Assembly (NCBI GenBank): GCA_948537335.1
Contig: CAOUJG010000001.1
Span: 44,372 to 108,371 of the forward strand
Source: an uncultured Eubacteriales bacterium
GTDB taxonomy: Bacteria; Bacillota; Clostridia; Oscillospirales; Acutalibacteraceae
Direction of reading: 5' to 3'
Length of the DNA stretch: 64,000 bases
Part shown: positions 16,340 through 26,319 of the stretch, in pieces
How positions within the stretch are numbered: the stretch's first letter is position 1
How the letters are laid out: the number at the start of each line of letters is the position of its first letter
Notes under the pieces: generated by a model
What the model was told of the DNA's origin: nothing
The model's input: only the letters and a program-made list of their open reading frames with translations
Database searches by the model: none
Made by a program: the position numbers and the translations under genes

Positions 16340-16852
16340 TTATTTTCTATTTTCAAAATTTATCAAACCTCTAAACGGAATCTCCAAAACGCGCTTTATT
16401 CTTATAGAAAGCGGTTCTTTTTTGTCTTTTGGGTTAACTAATATTGACATTGCTCCAACATAGCTTGCGTACAGTACATCTGTGAAAATTTGATCTCCTA
16501 TAACCGCAACTTCGCTTTTGTCGACTCCTAAATCTTTTATCAGCTGGCGAAACCCTTTTGTGAACGGTTTCTTCGCATCCCAAATATAATTATCTATACC
16601 TAATTTTTTTGAAAAAATGCGTACCCGCTGCTCATCTTTAGCGTTAGAAATTATCGCAGCCTTAACTCCAGCACTCTTAATAGAGTCAACCCATTCGCGC
16701 ACTCCGTCATAAGGCTCAGTACCATTGTGCTGCGTTAATGTATTATCAATGTCCAGCAAGACAGCCTTTATGCCATGCCTCATTAAAAAACCTATATCAA
16801 CATCGGTAACATTGTCGAAACAAAAATCCGGCCGCAGTAAAATAAAAATCAC
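16340..16852 (-). CDS. yqeG: YqeG-family HAD-IIIA phosphatase
   Basis: A 170-residue HAD-superfamily hydrolase. Motif I is LLDIDNTLTQHNG with both Asp residues, motif II AAIISNAKDE, and motif III AVIGDQIFTD. Homologues include a phosphatidylglycerophosphate phosphatase in some lineages and YqeG of unknown role in Bacillus. The start codon is uncertain: the GTG at 16852 overlaps the only GGGAAG site, and no better codon is nearby. It opens the run that leads to aroQ, pepP and radA, after the rpsU terminator. Confidence 0.88.
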   Translation of the reverse strand: MIFILLRPDFCFDNVTDVDIGFLMRHGIKAVLLDIDNTLTQHNGTEPYDGVREWVDSIKSAGVKAAIISNAKDEQRVRIFSKKLGIDNYIWDAKKPFTKGFRQLIKDLGVDKSEVAVIGDQIFTDVLYASYVGAMSILVNPKDKKEPLSIRIKRVLEIPFRGLINFENRK

Positions 16853-16865
16853 TTCCCAAATTTAA

Positions 16866-16888
16866 ATAAAAGCGGGCAAAAAGCCCGC
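16866..16888 (-). terminator. Rho-independent terminator of rpsU
   Basis: GCGGGC / GCCCGC perfect stem with a five-base loop and a following TTTTATT on the minus strand. It lies between rpsU and yqeG. Confidence 0.9.
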
Positions 16889-16913
16889 CTTTAAACCTAA
16901 CTCTCTTCAAATA

Positions 16914-17087
16914 TTAATATTTACGACTTCTAGCTGCTTCAGACTTTTTCTTGCGTTTAACCGAGGGCTTTTGGTAAGCAACTCTTTTTCTAACTTCGGC
17001 GATAATTCCAGCTCGGGTGCATTGTTTTTTAAATCTTTTCATAGCGCTGTCCAAAGACTCATTATCCTTAACTTTAATTTCAGCCAT
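16914..17087 (-). CDS. rpsU: 30S ribosomal protein S21
   Basis: A 57-residue, very basic protein of the small subunit platform. It shows [35 protein letters not shown] and the lysine-rich tail typical of bS21. The ATG at 17087 follows GGGAGGGATATGG; a longer open frame upstream is not coding. The gene forms its own unit with a promoter at 17177-17206 and a terminator after it, whereas many Firmicutes have it beside yqeY. Confidence 0.97.
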   Translation of the reverse strand: MAEIKVKDNESLDSAMKRFKKQCTRAGIIAEVRKRVAYQKPSVKRKKKSEAARSRKY

Positions 17088-17176
17088 CCATATCCCTCCC
17101 ATCCGCCAGAGGTAATGTACTATCTTAAACCTTTTATTATAAAGCTCAAATTGCAAAATCACAAATTACGAAAATA

Positions 17177-17206
17177 ATTATACAACAATTGTGAACAACA
17201 TGTCAA
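17177..17206 (-). promoter_or_regulatory. Sigma-A promoter of rpsU
   Basis: TTGACA and TATAAT separated by 18 bases, reading toward rpsU. It starts 30 bases after the leuS stop codon. Confidence 0.8.
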
Positions 17207-17235
17207 GACGCAACTTTAAAACCGCGCAAATTTAT

Positions 17236-19656
17236 TTAATTAACAACAAAATTCACTAGTTTATTTTGTACATAAATTTCTTTAATAATCTTGGCGCCTT
17301 CGAGTGCAGCAGATATTTTGGGGTCGCGCTTAGCTAAGGATATAGCTTCATCTTTAGAAATCCCAGCCTCCACCTGCATTTTAGCCCGAAGTTTGCCGTT
17401 TATCTGCACAACAACTTCAATAAGAGAATCCACACATTTAGATTCGTCGTAAGCCGGCCAGTCAGAGATGCTAGCAAATCCCTCACCCAAACTCAGCTTT
17501 TGCCATATTTCTTCTGTTACATGCGGCGCAAATGGATTCAACAATTTCGTAAATATACGCAGCTCATCAACCGTTACCGAGCCGACGTCGTAAATCTCGT
17601 TTATAAGTGACATTAAGCACGCAATAGCCGTGTTGAACTTCATCTCTTCAATGTCCGCACTAACCTTCTTAATCGCCTTATTTAGCGGCACTTCCAGCGC
17701 TTTCCTAACTCCAGTTTCGCCCGACAAAATGTCCTGCAAATGAAAATATCGCTCCACAAAGCGGCTACAACCCTTTATCCCATTTGTGCTCCACGGCGCG
17801 GCCTTCTCAAAATCGCCAATAAACATCTCATAAAGCCGCATCGTATCGGCGCCAAACTCATTTACAATTTCGTCCGGATTAACCACATTTCCCTTGGATT
17901 TGCTCATTTTCTCGTTGTTTTCGCCCATAATCAAGCCGTGGCTGGTCCGCTTGGCGTAAGGCTCCTTCGTCGGAACAACGCCAATGTCGTACAAAAATTT
18001 ATACCAAAACCGGCTGTACAAAAGGTGCAGCGTGGTGTGCTCCATCCCGCCGTTGTACCAGTCCACCGGCAACCAATAGTCCAAATTTTCCTTGCCAGCA
18101 AGCGCTTCTTTGTTGTGCGGGTCGGTATATCGCAAAAAGTACCACGAAGAGCCCGCCCATTGCGGCATTGTGTCGGTTTCTCTTTTAGCTTTGGCTCCAC
18201 ACTTGGGGCAAGTCGTATTCACAAAGCCTTCTATATTTGCAAGCGGCGACTCTCCGGTCGTTGTCGGCTCGTAGGATTCTACCTCTGGCAATTTTAGCGG
18301 CAGTTCGGACTCTGGCACCGGCACATAACCACATTTTTCGCAATGCACAATCGGAATCGGTTCACCCCAGTACCGTTGGCGTGAGAACACCCAGTCACGC
18401 AGCTTGTAATTTACCTTTGCCTCTCCTCTGCCCGTTTCTTTTAGCCAAGCGATCATCTTTTCCTTCGCGCTCCCCACCGTTAAGCCATCGAGCATTCCGG
18501 AGTTCACCATAACGCCCGTTTCGCAGTCTGTAAAGGCTTCCTTGGCAATGTTTCCGCCTTTCACGACTTCGATTATCGGCAAAGAAAACTTTTTAGCGAA
18601 GGCATAATCGCGCTCATCGTGAGCCGGCACTGCCATAATTGCGCCCGTTCCGTAAGACATCAGGACATAGTCCGAGACAAATATAGGAATCTCCGCATTG
18701 TTAACCGGGTTTATTGCAAAAATCCCGTCAAGCCGTACACCAGTCTTGTCTTTAACCAGCTGAGTACGCTCAAATTCGGACTTTTTCGCCGTCTCTTGCT
18801 GATATTTTTTTATCTCAGCCAAGTTTTTGATATTCCCGCAAACCCTCTCAATAATGGGATGTTCCGGCGAAATCACCATATATGTAGCGCCATAAATCGT
18901 GTCCGGCCGGGTCGTGTAGGCAACAACCTCCTCGCCCAAGGTAGTGTCAAACCTAATAAGCGCGCCCTCCGAGCGGCCAATCCAATTTTTTTGCTGAGCC
19001 TTAACGCGTTCCGGATAATCCACCAAATCAAGGTCATCGATCAAACGCTCAGCGTATTCGGTAATCTTTAGCATCCACTGCGACTTGACCTTCTGAACAA
19101 CCTCACTACCGCAGCGCTCGCAGACTCCGCCAACAACCTCTTCGTTTGCCAAAACGCACTTGCAAGACGTGCAAAAGTTAACGCTCATCTCCTTTTTGTA
19201 CGCCAGGCCGCGCTTAAACAACTGCAAAAATATCCATTGCGTCCATTTGTAGTAGTCCGGGGCGGTCGTGTCGATCTCGCGGCTCCAGTCAAAAGAAAGA
19301 CCCAGCGACTTTAGCTGGCGCTTGAAATTTTCGATGTTCTTCCTCGTTATTATCTTGGGGTGCACATGATTTTTTATTGCAAAATTCTCCGCCGGAAGCC
19401 CAAAAGCGTCCCAGCCAATAGGGAAAAGCACGTTATAACCCTGCATTCTGCGCTTTCTCGCAATAATGTCGATAGCCGTATAGCTCCTCGGGTGCCCAAC
19501 GTGTAGCCCTTCTCCCGATGGATACGGAAATTCCACTAGTGCAAAAAATTTTTCTTTATTCTTTTCACTTTTACAATTATTATCTACGTGAAAAATCTTG
19601 GCTTCTTCCCATTTATTTTGCCACTTTTTCTCTATTTCTGCGTGACTATATTTCAC
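17236..19656 (-). CDS. leuS: Leucyl-tRNA synthetase
   Basis: An 806-residue class Ia synthetase that charges tRNA-Leu. HIGH appears as [17 protein letters not shown] and KMSKS as [19 protein letters not shown]. The CP1 editing domain sits between about residues 220 and 410, with the threonine-rich [15 protein letters not shown] and the Asp-containing [12 protein letters not shown]. Two CxxC zinc-like pairs are visible (CTSCKC..., CEKCGY). The start is GTG behind AAGGAGTTGAGG. It ends the long minus-strand cluster running from topA. Confidence 0.98.
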   Translation of the reverse strand: MKYSHAEIEKKWQNKWEEAKIFHVDNNCKSEKNKEKFFALVEFPYPSGEGLHVGHPRSYTAIDIIARKRRMQGYNVLFPIGWDAFGLPAENFAIKNHVHPKIITRKNIENFKRQLKSLGLSFDWSREIDTTAPDYYKWTQWIFLQLFKRGLAYKKEMSVNFCTSCKCVLANEEVVGGVCERCGSEVVQKVKSQWMLKITEYAERLIDDLDLVDYPERVKAQQKNWIGRSEGALIRFDTTLGEEVVAYTTRPDTIYGATYMVISPEHPIIERVCGNIKNLAEIKKYQQETAKKSEFERTQLVKDKTGVRLDGIFAINPVNNAEIPIFVSDYVLMSYGTGAIMAVPAHDERDYAFAKKFSLPIIEVVKGGNIAKEAFTDCETGVMVNSGMLDGLTVGSAKEKMIAWLKETGRGEAKVNYKLRDWVFSRQRYWGEPIPIVHCEKCGYVPVPESELPLKLPEVESYEPTTTGESPLANIEGFVNTTCPKCGAKAKRETDTMPQWAGSSWYFLRYTDPHNKEALAGKENLDYWLPVDWYNGGMEHTTLHLLYSRFWYKFLYDIGVVPTKEPYAKRTSHGLIMGENNEKMSKSKGNVVNPDEIVNEFGADTMRLYEMFIGDFEKAAPWSTNGIKGCSRFVERYFHLQDILSGETGVRKALEVPLNKAIKKVSADIEEMKFNTAIACLMSLINEIYDVGSVTVDELRIFTKLLNPFAPHVTEEIWQKLSLGEGFASISDWPAYDESKCVDSLIEVVVQINGKLRAKMQVEAGISKDEAISLAKRDPKISAALEGAKIIKEIYVQNKLVNFVVN

Positions 19657-19681
19657 TTGAACCTCAACTCCTTAACAAAAA

Positions 19682-20014
19682 TTATTCATTAGCCAAATTT
19701 TCAACTTCACCATAAAGATTATAGTACCTGCGCGATTCTGCCGAAAACACATGCACAACAACGTCGCCATAATCAAGCAAAATCCAGCTGTTATAGCGAG
19801 AACCCTCAATATGATGCGGCAAAATATCAACTTCCTTAAGCTTAACCTCAACCTCATCGGCAAGCGCCTTAACATGCGTCGTACTCGTTCCAGTCGCAAT
19901 CACAATATAATCCGCCAAAACGTTGCTGTCATCGGCCTTAATGATCTTTATATTCATCCCTTTTTTATTTTCAAGAAAATCTTTGCACAGCTGCGCCTTC
20001 TCTATCGATTTCAT
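19682..20014 (-). CDS. rsfS: Ribosome silencing factor RsfS
   Basis: A 110-residue protein that binds bL14 and blocks subunit joining during starvation or assembly. It has the conserved IIKADDSNVLADYIVIATG, ST(T)HVKALADEV, and SWILLDYGDVVVHVF followed by the RRYYNLYGEVE tail. It stands between yqeK and leuS, as in most Clostridia. Confidence 0.95.
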   Translation of the reverse strand: MKSIEKAQLCKDFLENKKGMNIKIIKADDSNVLADYIVIATGTSTTHVKALADEVEVKLKEVDILPHHIEGSRYNSWILLDYGDVVVHVFSAESRRYYNLYGEVENLANE

Positions 20015-20038
20015 CGCCCTTGCACGCCCTTTTTTGTT

Positions 20039-20602
20039 TTAATTAAAAGCCTTAACGTTGTCGTTGTAGGCGCACAATGTGTCCGGCGCAACCACGGCCT
20101 TCCGCTCTATTAGCCACTCCATCGAGAAAATAGCCGTCAGGCACACCGCCTTGTCTAGGTCCTCCTGCACGACTCGTCTAACCTTCTTTGCTTCGAGTGA
20201 AGTCCTGTCAACTGTCGTCATGTCCGCCACAAACACTATCTTTTCAAGCAACGACATCCCAGCTCTGCCCGTGGTATGGTACCTTATAGCATTTAATATG
20301 TCCTCATCCACGATGTTTAGCTTTGTTTTCAAAAAAGCCATCCCAGAAACCGCATGCCAAAGCTTTTTGTTTTCAAGCTCTAAATCAGAAAGCCGCATCC
20401 CAGCGTCAGAAATAAGCTGCAGTTGTTCCTGTTCGTCAGTCTGCTTGGTTACATCATGCAAAAGCCCCGCAATTTCAGCCTTTTTAACGTCAGCCCCATA
20501 TTTTTTTGCAAGGCAAGATGCCTGCTTTGCCACATTCAAGCTGTGCTCATACCGCTTTTCGTTCAGCCTCGCCCGCAAAACCTCGTAATACTCCTCCAAC
20601 AT
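20039..20602 (-). CDS. yqeK: HD-domain phosphohydrolase YqeK (Ap4A hydrolase family)
   Basis: A 187-residue HD protein. Metal-binding motifs are RYEHSLNVAKQA, GLLHDVTK, WHAVSGMAFL and AIRYHTTG with IVFVADM. Characterised YqeK enzymes split diadenosine tetraphosphate into ADP. The ATG at 20602 follows GGAGTGTGG and is preferred to the in-frame codon three residues before. Usually nadD stands immediately upstream of yqeK; here yhbY does, with only noncoding DNA between. Confidence 0.93.
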   Translation of the reverse strand: MLEEYYEVLRARLNEKRYEHSLNVAKQASCLAKKYGADVKKAEIAGLLHDVTKQTDEQEQLQLISDAGMRLSDLELENKKLWHAVSGMAFLKTKLNIVDEDILNAIRYHTTGRAGMSLLEKIVFVADMTTVDRTSLEAKKVRRVVQEDLDKAVCLTAIFSMEWLIERKAVVAPDTLCAYNDNVKAFN

Positions 20603-20721
20603 AAGCCACACTCCGCAATCCGCATTTAATCAACACCACTATTTTACCACGATATCAGGCCTCGACACAATAAAAAAATTCAAAACCTCTGCTAAATCTA
20701 AATTTAATCGCACAATCAGCC

Positions 20722-21012
20722 CTATGGCAAATTTATTTTCGGCTTTTTCTCATTTTTTCTGTACAAAACGAATTTCGTGCCGATAACCTGCACTATTTCT
20801 GACGTCGTAGCCTCTGCCAAAATCGTCGCAACCTCTCGTGCCCTTTTTTTTGCGGATTCCAAAACTTTACCCTTAAAAATTTCGCGCGCAGTCAAGGCCT
20901 CGTCCGCCTGCTTTATAACGTCTGCGCCGACGCCGCCCTTGCCCACTATCAGGATGGTCTCCAACCCGTTGGCAATCGCCCGTAAATACGCCCTTTGTTT
21001 GCTTGTGATCAT
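20722..21012 (-). CDS. yhbY: CRM-domain RNA-binding protein YhbY
   Basis: A 96-residue ribosome-assembly protein with the whole CRM domain: KQRAYLRAIANGLETILIVG, the GKGGV loop (normally GxxG), EALTAREIFKGKVLE and VQVIGTKFVLYRK. It binds pre-50S particles in model bacteria. It lies between ftsY and yqeK. The 119 bases between it and yqeK hold no gene. Confidence 0.93.
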   Translation of the reverse strand: MITSKQRAYLRAIANGLETILIVGKGGVGADVIKQADEALTAREIFKGKVLESAKKRAREVATILAEATTSEIVQVIGTKFVLYRKNEKKPKINLP

Positions 21013-21051
21013 AAAAACTTCTCCTTTTCATGCTATTTTCAAATAGTTTTT

Positions 21052-21972
21052 CTATACGTTTTCCCGTTCAAACAGCGCTTTAGCAAAATTTGCGGCATCA
21101 AACGGCTGTAGATCGTCTATTTGCTCTCCTACGCCCACAAACTTCACCGGAATACCAAGCTCTTCCTTCACTGCCAAAACAACCCCGCCTCTGGCCGTCC
21201 CGTCTAGCTTTGTCAAAACTATGCCTGTAATATTCGCCGCATTCTTGAACTCTCTCGCCTGATTAATCGCGTTCTGTCCGGTAGCAGCGTCCAAAACCAG
21301 CAAAATTTCTGTCGCAGCGCCCGGCAATTCGCGGGCTATCACCTTGCTTATTTTCGAAAGCTCGTCCATAAGGTACTTTTTGTTGTGCAATCTTCCCGCC
21401 GTGTCACAGATTATCACATCACAGCCCCTCGCCTTTGCCGCAGATATCGTATCAAAAACGACTGCAGCCGGATCAGCCCCCTCATTCTGCTTGACGATAT
21501 CCACTTCAGCTCGTTTAGCCCAAATTTCTAGCTGATCGATCGCAGCTGCTCTAAAAGTGTCCGCCGCGCCCAAAATGATCTTCTTGCCGGCCTTTTTCAG
21601 CTGAGCCGCCAATTTGCCAATCGTGGTGGTCTTGCCCACGCCGTTTACACCAATGACCAGTATAATCGCCGGCTTCGTGGATAAATCAAGTCCCACATCT
21701 TCGCAGGACAAAATATCCGCAACAATTTTCTCCAAAAGCTCATAAACTAGCGCCGGGTCGCTCACTCCCTCTTTTTTTACCCTCTCTCGAAGTTCAGAAC
21801 AAATTTTCTGAGCAGTCGCCACCCCAGCGTCACTCATAATCAGCAGCTCCTCGAGTTCCTCAAAGAGCGCCTCATCAATCTTTGTAAACGACTTCAGCAT
21901 CGAGTCTATCTGCCCCACGATGCTGTCCTTCGTCTTTTTTAGCCCCTGCTTAAACTTGCTAAAAATGCCCAA
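21052..21972 (-). CDS. ftsY: Signal recognition particle receptor FtsY
   Basis: A 306-residue SRP-family GTPase that docks SRP-ribosome complexes at the membrane. It consists of the N domain (residues 1-95) and G domain with GVNGVGKTTTIGKLA, DTFRAAAIDQL, DTAGRLHNK, TKLDGTARGG and KFVGVGEQIDDL. The long acidic A domain of enteric FtsY is absent, as in most Firmicutes. The start is TTG behind GGGAGATG. It follows smc with a 13-base gap. Confidence 0.97.
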   Translation of the reverse strand: MGIFSKFKQGLKKTKDSIVGQIDSMLKSFTKIDEALFEELEELLIMSDAGVATAQKICSELRERVKKEGVSDPALVYELLEKIVADILSCEDVGLDLSTKPAIILVIGVNGVGKTTTIGKLAAQLKKAGKKIILGAADTFRAAAIDQLEIWAKRAEVDIVKQNEGADPAAVVFDTISAAKARGCDVIICDTAGRLHNKKYLMDELSKISKVIARELPGAATEILLVLDAATGQNAINQAREFKNAANITGIVLTKLDGTARGGVVLAVKEELGIPVKFVGVGEQIDDLQPFDAANFAKALFERENV

Positions 21973-21985
21973 TCAAATCATCTCC

Positions 21986-24900
21986 CTAACTCACAAAAGT
22001 CTTCTCTACCTCGGAGGCTCTAAGCTCCAACAACTTAGAAATCCCCTCATTCTGCATGGTGACGCCATAAAGAGCATCTGCCTCCTCCATGGTCCCGCGT
22101 CGGTGGCTGATCACAATGAACTGTGTGTTCGCGTTCATTTTTCTCAAGTATGCCACAAACCGCTCCACATTCACATCATCCAAGGCTGCCTCAATTTCGT
22201 CCAGCACACAAAATGGCGCCGGGCTGACCTTCATAATGGCAAAATAAAGCGCAATAGCCACCAGCGCCCGCTCTCCGCCAGACAAAGCCTCCAAGTGAGT
22301 AACGATCTTTCCCGGTGGTTGCACAAAAATTTCTATCCCCGAGCTCAAAATGTCCGAGCTGTCCAATAGTTCAAGCGTTGCCTTGCCTCCGCCAAACAAA
22401 TCTTTGAAAACCGAGTCAAAATTTTTGTTTATCTGCGTAAATTTTTCAGAAAATAATGCTCGCATCTGCTCCGTCAGGTCGGAGATTAACCGATAAAGTT
22501 GTTTCTTCGATCGCTCCACGTCGCCTATTTGGTCCCTCATAAATTCATATCGCTCCGCCACTTCTTTGTATTCATCGAGCGCCGCAACGTTTACCATTCC
22601 CAACGTCTTTATTTTAAGCCGCAACTCGTTAAGATCCTTCGCAACTTTGGGCGTATCTTCAAGCATTTCAAAATCCGCAGCCGCCTCCCGCCTGGTTAGC
22701 TCGTATTCGTCCCAAAGTTTCGCAATAATCGCATCGTATTCCCTTTGCGCCGTGATTTTTTTATCCTCTAACCTCGCAACTTCGAGCGCAACCGCCTCTT
22801 TTTCATTCAAAGTAGACCGCTCCGAACTTCTAAGTTCAGTTATATTCTTTTCGAGCTCAATTTTCTCTGCATTAAATCCCGAAACATCGCAACTTAGATG
22901 GCTTGATAGCACTTTTAAATTTTCAATTTCAGCTTTCGTATTGCTAATTTTCGCCTCAGTCGCGGCGTTTTTAGAATTTAAAGCATCAATTTCCGCCAAT
23001 AATTTCTCGCGTTGACCCTCGGCTAACTTGCAATTTTTCAAGGCAAAATCCACTTCCGCGCCTATCGCTTCTATATCCTTCTCTAATGACATCGCCTCTA
23101 TCCGCAAATCGCTAAATTTTGAATTAACCGCATCGCGTCGTTCGATTATTTCAGCCTTATTTTTTCCCACGCTTTGCAAAGCCCTTTCCGACACGCTAAT
23201 TTGGGCATCGAGCCTTTCTACTTCCTCCTCAGCGTTTTTAGCAGCCTGCACCAAATCGTCAATCCTCTGGCTAACCTCTAATATTTCCTTAGAAAAATTT
23301 TTATGCATCTCCTCAGCCGAGCGCAATTCTAGCAATTTTTGCTGATACTCTCGCTCACCAGAATCCACCTTCTGCTTGGCTTCTGCCTCAGTCAACTTCA
23401 AAATTTCAAGGCCTTTATTAAGCTCAGCCAACTTTTTTTGTGCTTTAAAGAAGTCGTCCTTCGCATTTTTCGCCGTCGCGCTCATTTCGGCGTGCTCTTT
23501 TTGCAACGCTTTTATCTGCTCATTGCGGTTTAAAAGCCCCACATTTTTGGCCAAAGCCCCGCCCGTCAAGGATCCTCCCGCATTTATGACTTGTCCGTCC
23601 AGCGTGACCACTTTAAATTTGTAGCCAAATTTCTTCGCGATTTTAGTAGCGTTATCAAGCGTATCTGCAACAGCGATTCTCCCCAGCAAAAACTTAAGTA
23701 TTCCCTTATAAACGCTGTCACAATCGCATAATCGACTAGCAACGCCGATATATCCCACGCAATCAGAAAGATCTTTTTCCGGCATTTCCGCCCCGTTTAT
23801 GCTTGATATTGGCAAAAACGTCGCCCGGCCAACCTTCTTGCTCTTCAATAATTGTATCGCTTTTTTCGCAGAATCCTCAGTGTCCACAACAATGTTTTGC
23901 ATCGCTGCGCCCAGAGCCATCTCGATCGCAACCGAAAATTCGCTAGGCACCTTGATAAGCCTCGAAACTGGCCCATGAATCCCACTCACCGTGCTTTTTT
24001 TCGCTTCCTGCGTTAAAAATTTTACGCTGTGAGAGAAGCCATCAAGGTTTCGCTCGAGTTCCTCCAAAAAACGAATCTTTCGCAACTGCGCCTCCGCATC
24101 TAAGGTCAACTTGTCTGCAACTTGCTTTAACTTTTCGCATTCACCCGCTGTAGCCCTCATGTTTTCTTCGAATTTTTGAGACTTCGAGCAAACCTTGTCC
24201 AACTTGAGTCTAGCCTCAGCCAAAGTCCCTTCTTTTATGCGTAAATCCTCATTTAACTCACGGATTTTTTCCTCATGCAAATTTAAATTCTGCTCAACTT
24301 CAGCCTTTTTTTGCGTCAAGTCGCCTATACTGGACTTTGCCGTCATCATCTCAACTTGGGCCATCGTCAGCATTTTATTAAGCTCCGCTAGCTCTTCGCT
24401 TGCACCCTTGCTCCTGCCCTCCGACGCCTCTATCTCCTCCGTTAGCTCCCTCAAAGCCTCCTCATTTCTTTTTAATTCCAACTTTTTTTCCGCTAATTCT
24501 TTTTTTAATGCTTCTATTTTTTCGTTTTTTTCTTTTATCGAAATTTCAAATTCCGGCAAACTCTGTTCTAATCCCGAAATTTCTTTCAATATCCGCTGAA
24601 CATTCTCATTATTATGTAAAATGTCATTTTCCAAAACAGAAATTTGCCCGCTCTTTTTGATCGCATTTTCTTCGCAATCCGAAATTTTGCGATTAGTTTC
24701 GTCAACTTTAATTGTCCGGCTCAAAATCTCCTTAGAAAGCGCTTCAATCCTAAGGTTAAACTCCTCCAAACTTTTTTCTATTTCGTCATATTGAAGCCTA
24801 GCTATACCAATTTTGTCGTCGTAATCCTTCAAAATATCCCCAGATTTGCTCAAGGTAAATAGCCACAAACCGACCTCAATCTGCTTTTTTTTGTTAGCTA

Positions 24901-25552
24901 GCTCAAGGTACGCCCTGGCCTTCTCAGCCTGCTCCTGCAGCGGGCCCAAGCGCTCTTTTAGCTCATTAAAAATGTCATTCAAGCGCAGCAAGTTCTCCTC
25001 TGTCTGCTCGAGCTTCCGCTGTGCCTGCTCTTTTCTATACCTATACTTCGAGATTCCCGCAGCTTCCTCAAAAATCTCGCGCCGGTCCTCACTCCTAGCC
25101 GCAACAATGCTATCAATCTTCCCCTGGCTTATCATCGAATAGCCGTCCTTGCCAAGGCCGGTATCCATAAAAAGTTCGTTGACGTCCTTAAGCCGGACTT
25201 CCTTCTTGTTTATCAAATATTCGCTCTCGCCAGAACGATAGAGCCTGCGCGTGATGGCAACTTCGTCCGCCGCAACGGGCAGTCTCTTATCAGCATTTTC
25301 AATAATAAGCGTAACGCTCGCAAACCCCTTTGCCTTGCGTTCGGTTGTCCCATTAAATATGACGTCTTCCATTTTGGAGCACCGTATCGTCTTTGCAGAC
25401 TGCTCCCCCAACACCCAACGGATTGCGTCGCTGATATTGCTTTTTCCGCTGCCGTTTGGCCCCACCACGGTGGTTATTCCCGCATCAAAGTTTAGCACCG
25501 TTTTTTCCGGAAAGGTCTTAAACCCCTGCAATTCTAAAGACTTTAATAACAC
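21986..25552 (-). CDS. smc: Chromosome partition protein SMC
   Basis: An 1188-residue condensin ATPase. Walker A is GPNGSGKSNISDAIRWVLG at residues 32-50. Two long coiled-coil arms flank a hinge at about residues 500-680 (GIHGPVSRLIKVP, TLDGQVINAGGSLTGGALAK). The C-terminal head has the ABC signature LSGGERALVAIAL and Walker B FCVLDEIEAALDD. It works with ScpA and ScpB to organise and separate chromosomes. The start is GTG behind AGGTGAGG. It sits in the rnc-smc-ftsY cluster common to Firmicutes. Confidence 0.98.
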   Translation of the reverse strand: MLLKSLELQGFKTFPEKTVLNFDAGITTVVGPNGSGKSNISDAIRWVLGEQSAKTIRCSKMEDVIFNGTTERKAKGFASVTLIIENADKRLPVAADEVAITRRLYRSGESEYLINKKEVRLKDVNELFMDTGLGKDGYSMISQGKIDSIVAARSEDRREIFEEAAGISKYRYRKEQAQRKLEQTEENLLRLNDIFNELKERLGPLQEQAEKARAYLELANKKKQIEVGLWLFTLSKSGDILKDYDDKIGIARLQYDEIEKSLEEFNLRIEALSKEILSRTIKVDETNRKISDCEENAIKKSGQISVLENDILHNNENVQRILKEISGLEQSLPEFEISIKEKNEKIEALKKELAEKKLELKRNEEALRELTEEIEASEGRSKGASEELAELNKMLTMAQVEMMTAKSSIGDLTQKKAEVEQNLNLHEEKIRELNEDLRIKEGTLAEARLKLDKVCSKSQKFEENMRATAGECEKLKQVADKLTLDAEAQLRKIRFLEELERNLDGFSHSVKFLTQEAKKSTVSGIHGPVSRLIKVPSEFSVAIEMALGAAMQNIVVDTEDSAKKAIQLLKSKKVGRATFLPISSINGAEMPEKDLSDCVGYIGVASRLCDCDSVYKGILKFLLGRIAVADTLDNATKIAKKFGYKFKVVTLDGQVINAGGSLTGGALAKNVGLLNRNEQIKALQKEHAEMSATAKNAKDDFFKAQKKLAELNKGLEILKLTEAEAKQKVDSGEREYQQKLLELRSAEEMHKNFSKEILEVSQRIDDLVQAAKNAEEEVERLDAQISVSERALQSVGKNKAEIIERRDAVNSKFSDLRIEAMSLEKDIEAIGAEVDFALKNCKLAEGQREKLLAEIDALNSKNAATEAKISNTKAEIENLKVLSSHLSCDVSGFNAEKIELEKNITELRSSERSTLNEKEAVALEVARLEDKKITAQREYDAIIAKLWDEYELTRREAAADFEMLEDTPKVAKDLNELRLKIKTLGMVNVAALDEYKEVAERYEFMRDQIGDVERSKKQLYRLISDLTEQMRALFSEKFTQINKNFDSVFKDLFGGGKATLELLDSSDILSSGIEIFVQPPGKIVTHLEALSGGERALVAIALYFAIMKVSPAPFCVLDEIEAALDDVNVERFVAYLRKMNANTQFIVISHRRGTMEEADALYGVTMQNEGISKLLELRASEVEKTFVS

Positions 25553-25608
25553 AACCTCACCTGCATCTTAGATTAATTCGATTAAACCTCAAAAGTTCCA
25601 AAGTGCAA

Positions 25609-26304
25609 TCAGTAACCCATCAGTTTTAGCGCCTCTTTTGCGGCCTGCTGCTCAGCTTCTTTCTTGCTTTTGCCCTTGCCCTTGCCAATAACGTTATTAT
25701 TCAGACACACCTGCACCCAAAATCTCTTGTCGTGGTCGGGCCCGGTCTGATCTATCAACGCATACTCTAGCGTTTCTTCGCGGTTTTGCTGGACAATCTC
25801 CTGCAACTGAGTCTTATAATCCTTGAACAAGCTGGCTTTTGGGTCTTTTATGTCCGGGATTATAAAACTCAAAATGAACTCCCGGGCGCAGTCAATTCCG
25901 CCGTCCAGATAAATCGCCGCAATGATAGCCTCAAAGGCATCTGCCAAAATGGATGGCCGCTTAGCACCGTCACTGTTGGCTTCTCCGTGACTCAGCTTTA
26001 AAAAATCCCCAACATTTAGGCTTTTAGAAAACTTGCACAAGCTTTTCTCGCAAACCAAAGAGGCTCTAAGCTTAGTCAATTCGCCTTCCGGAAAGTCCGG
26101 ACAGTGCGCAAAAATATAGTCCGAAACAATAATTCCCAAAACAGCGTCACCCAAGAACTCAAGCCGTTCGTTGCATTTAATCTTCGACTTGGATTCATTA
26201 GCATAAGAAGAATGCGTCAAAGCGGTGCTCAAGTAGTTAAGATTCTTGAACTTATACCCCAGGCTCTTCTCCAGCACTTTTATGTTTGTATCCGATCCCT
26301 TCAT
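25609..26304 (-). CDS. rnc: Ribonuclease III
   Basis: A 231-residue endonuclease that cuts double-stranded RNA in rRNA and mRNA processing. The signature NERLEFLGDAVLGIIVSDYI carries the catalytic acids, with DAFEAIIAAIYLDGG as the second acidic cluster. A double-stranded-RNA-binding domain closes the protein (IGKGKGKSKKEAEQQAAKEA). GGTGAGGG precedes the ATG. It lies between plsX and smc; the acyl carrier protein gene usually found between plsX and rnc is not here, since the gap is 15 bases. Confidence 0.98.
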   Translation of the reverse strand: MKGSDTNIKVLEKSLGYKFKNLNYLSTALTHSSYANESKSKIKCNERLEFLGDAVLGIIVSDYIFAHCPDFPEGELTKLRASLVCEKSLCKFSKSLNVGDFLKLSHGEANSDGAKRPSILADAFEAIIAAIYLDGGIDCAREFILSFIIPDIKDPKASLFKDYKTQLQEIVQQNREETLEYALIDQTGPDHDKRFWVQVCLNNNVIGKGKGKSKKEAEQQAAKEALKLMGY

Positions 26305-26319
26305 TTTTCCCTCACCAAA

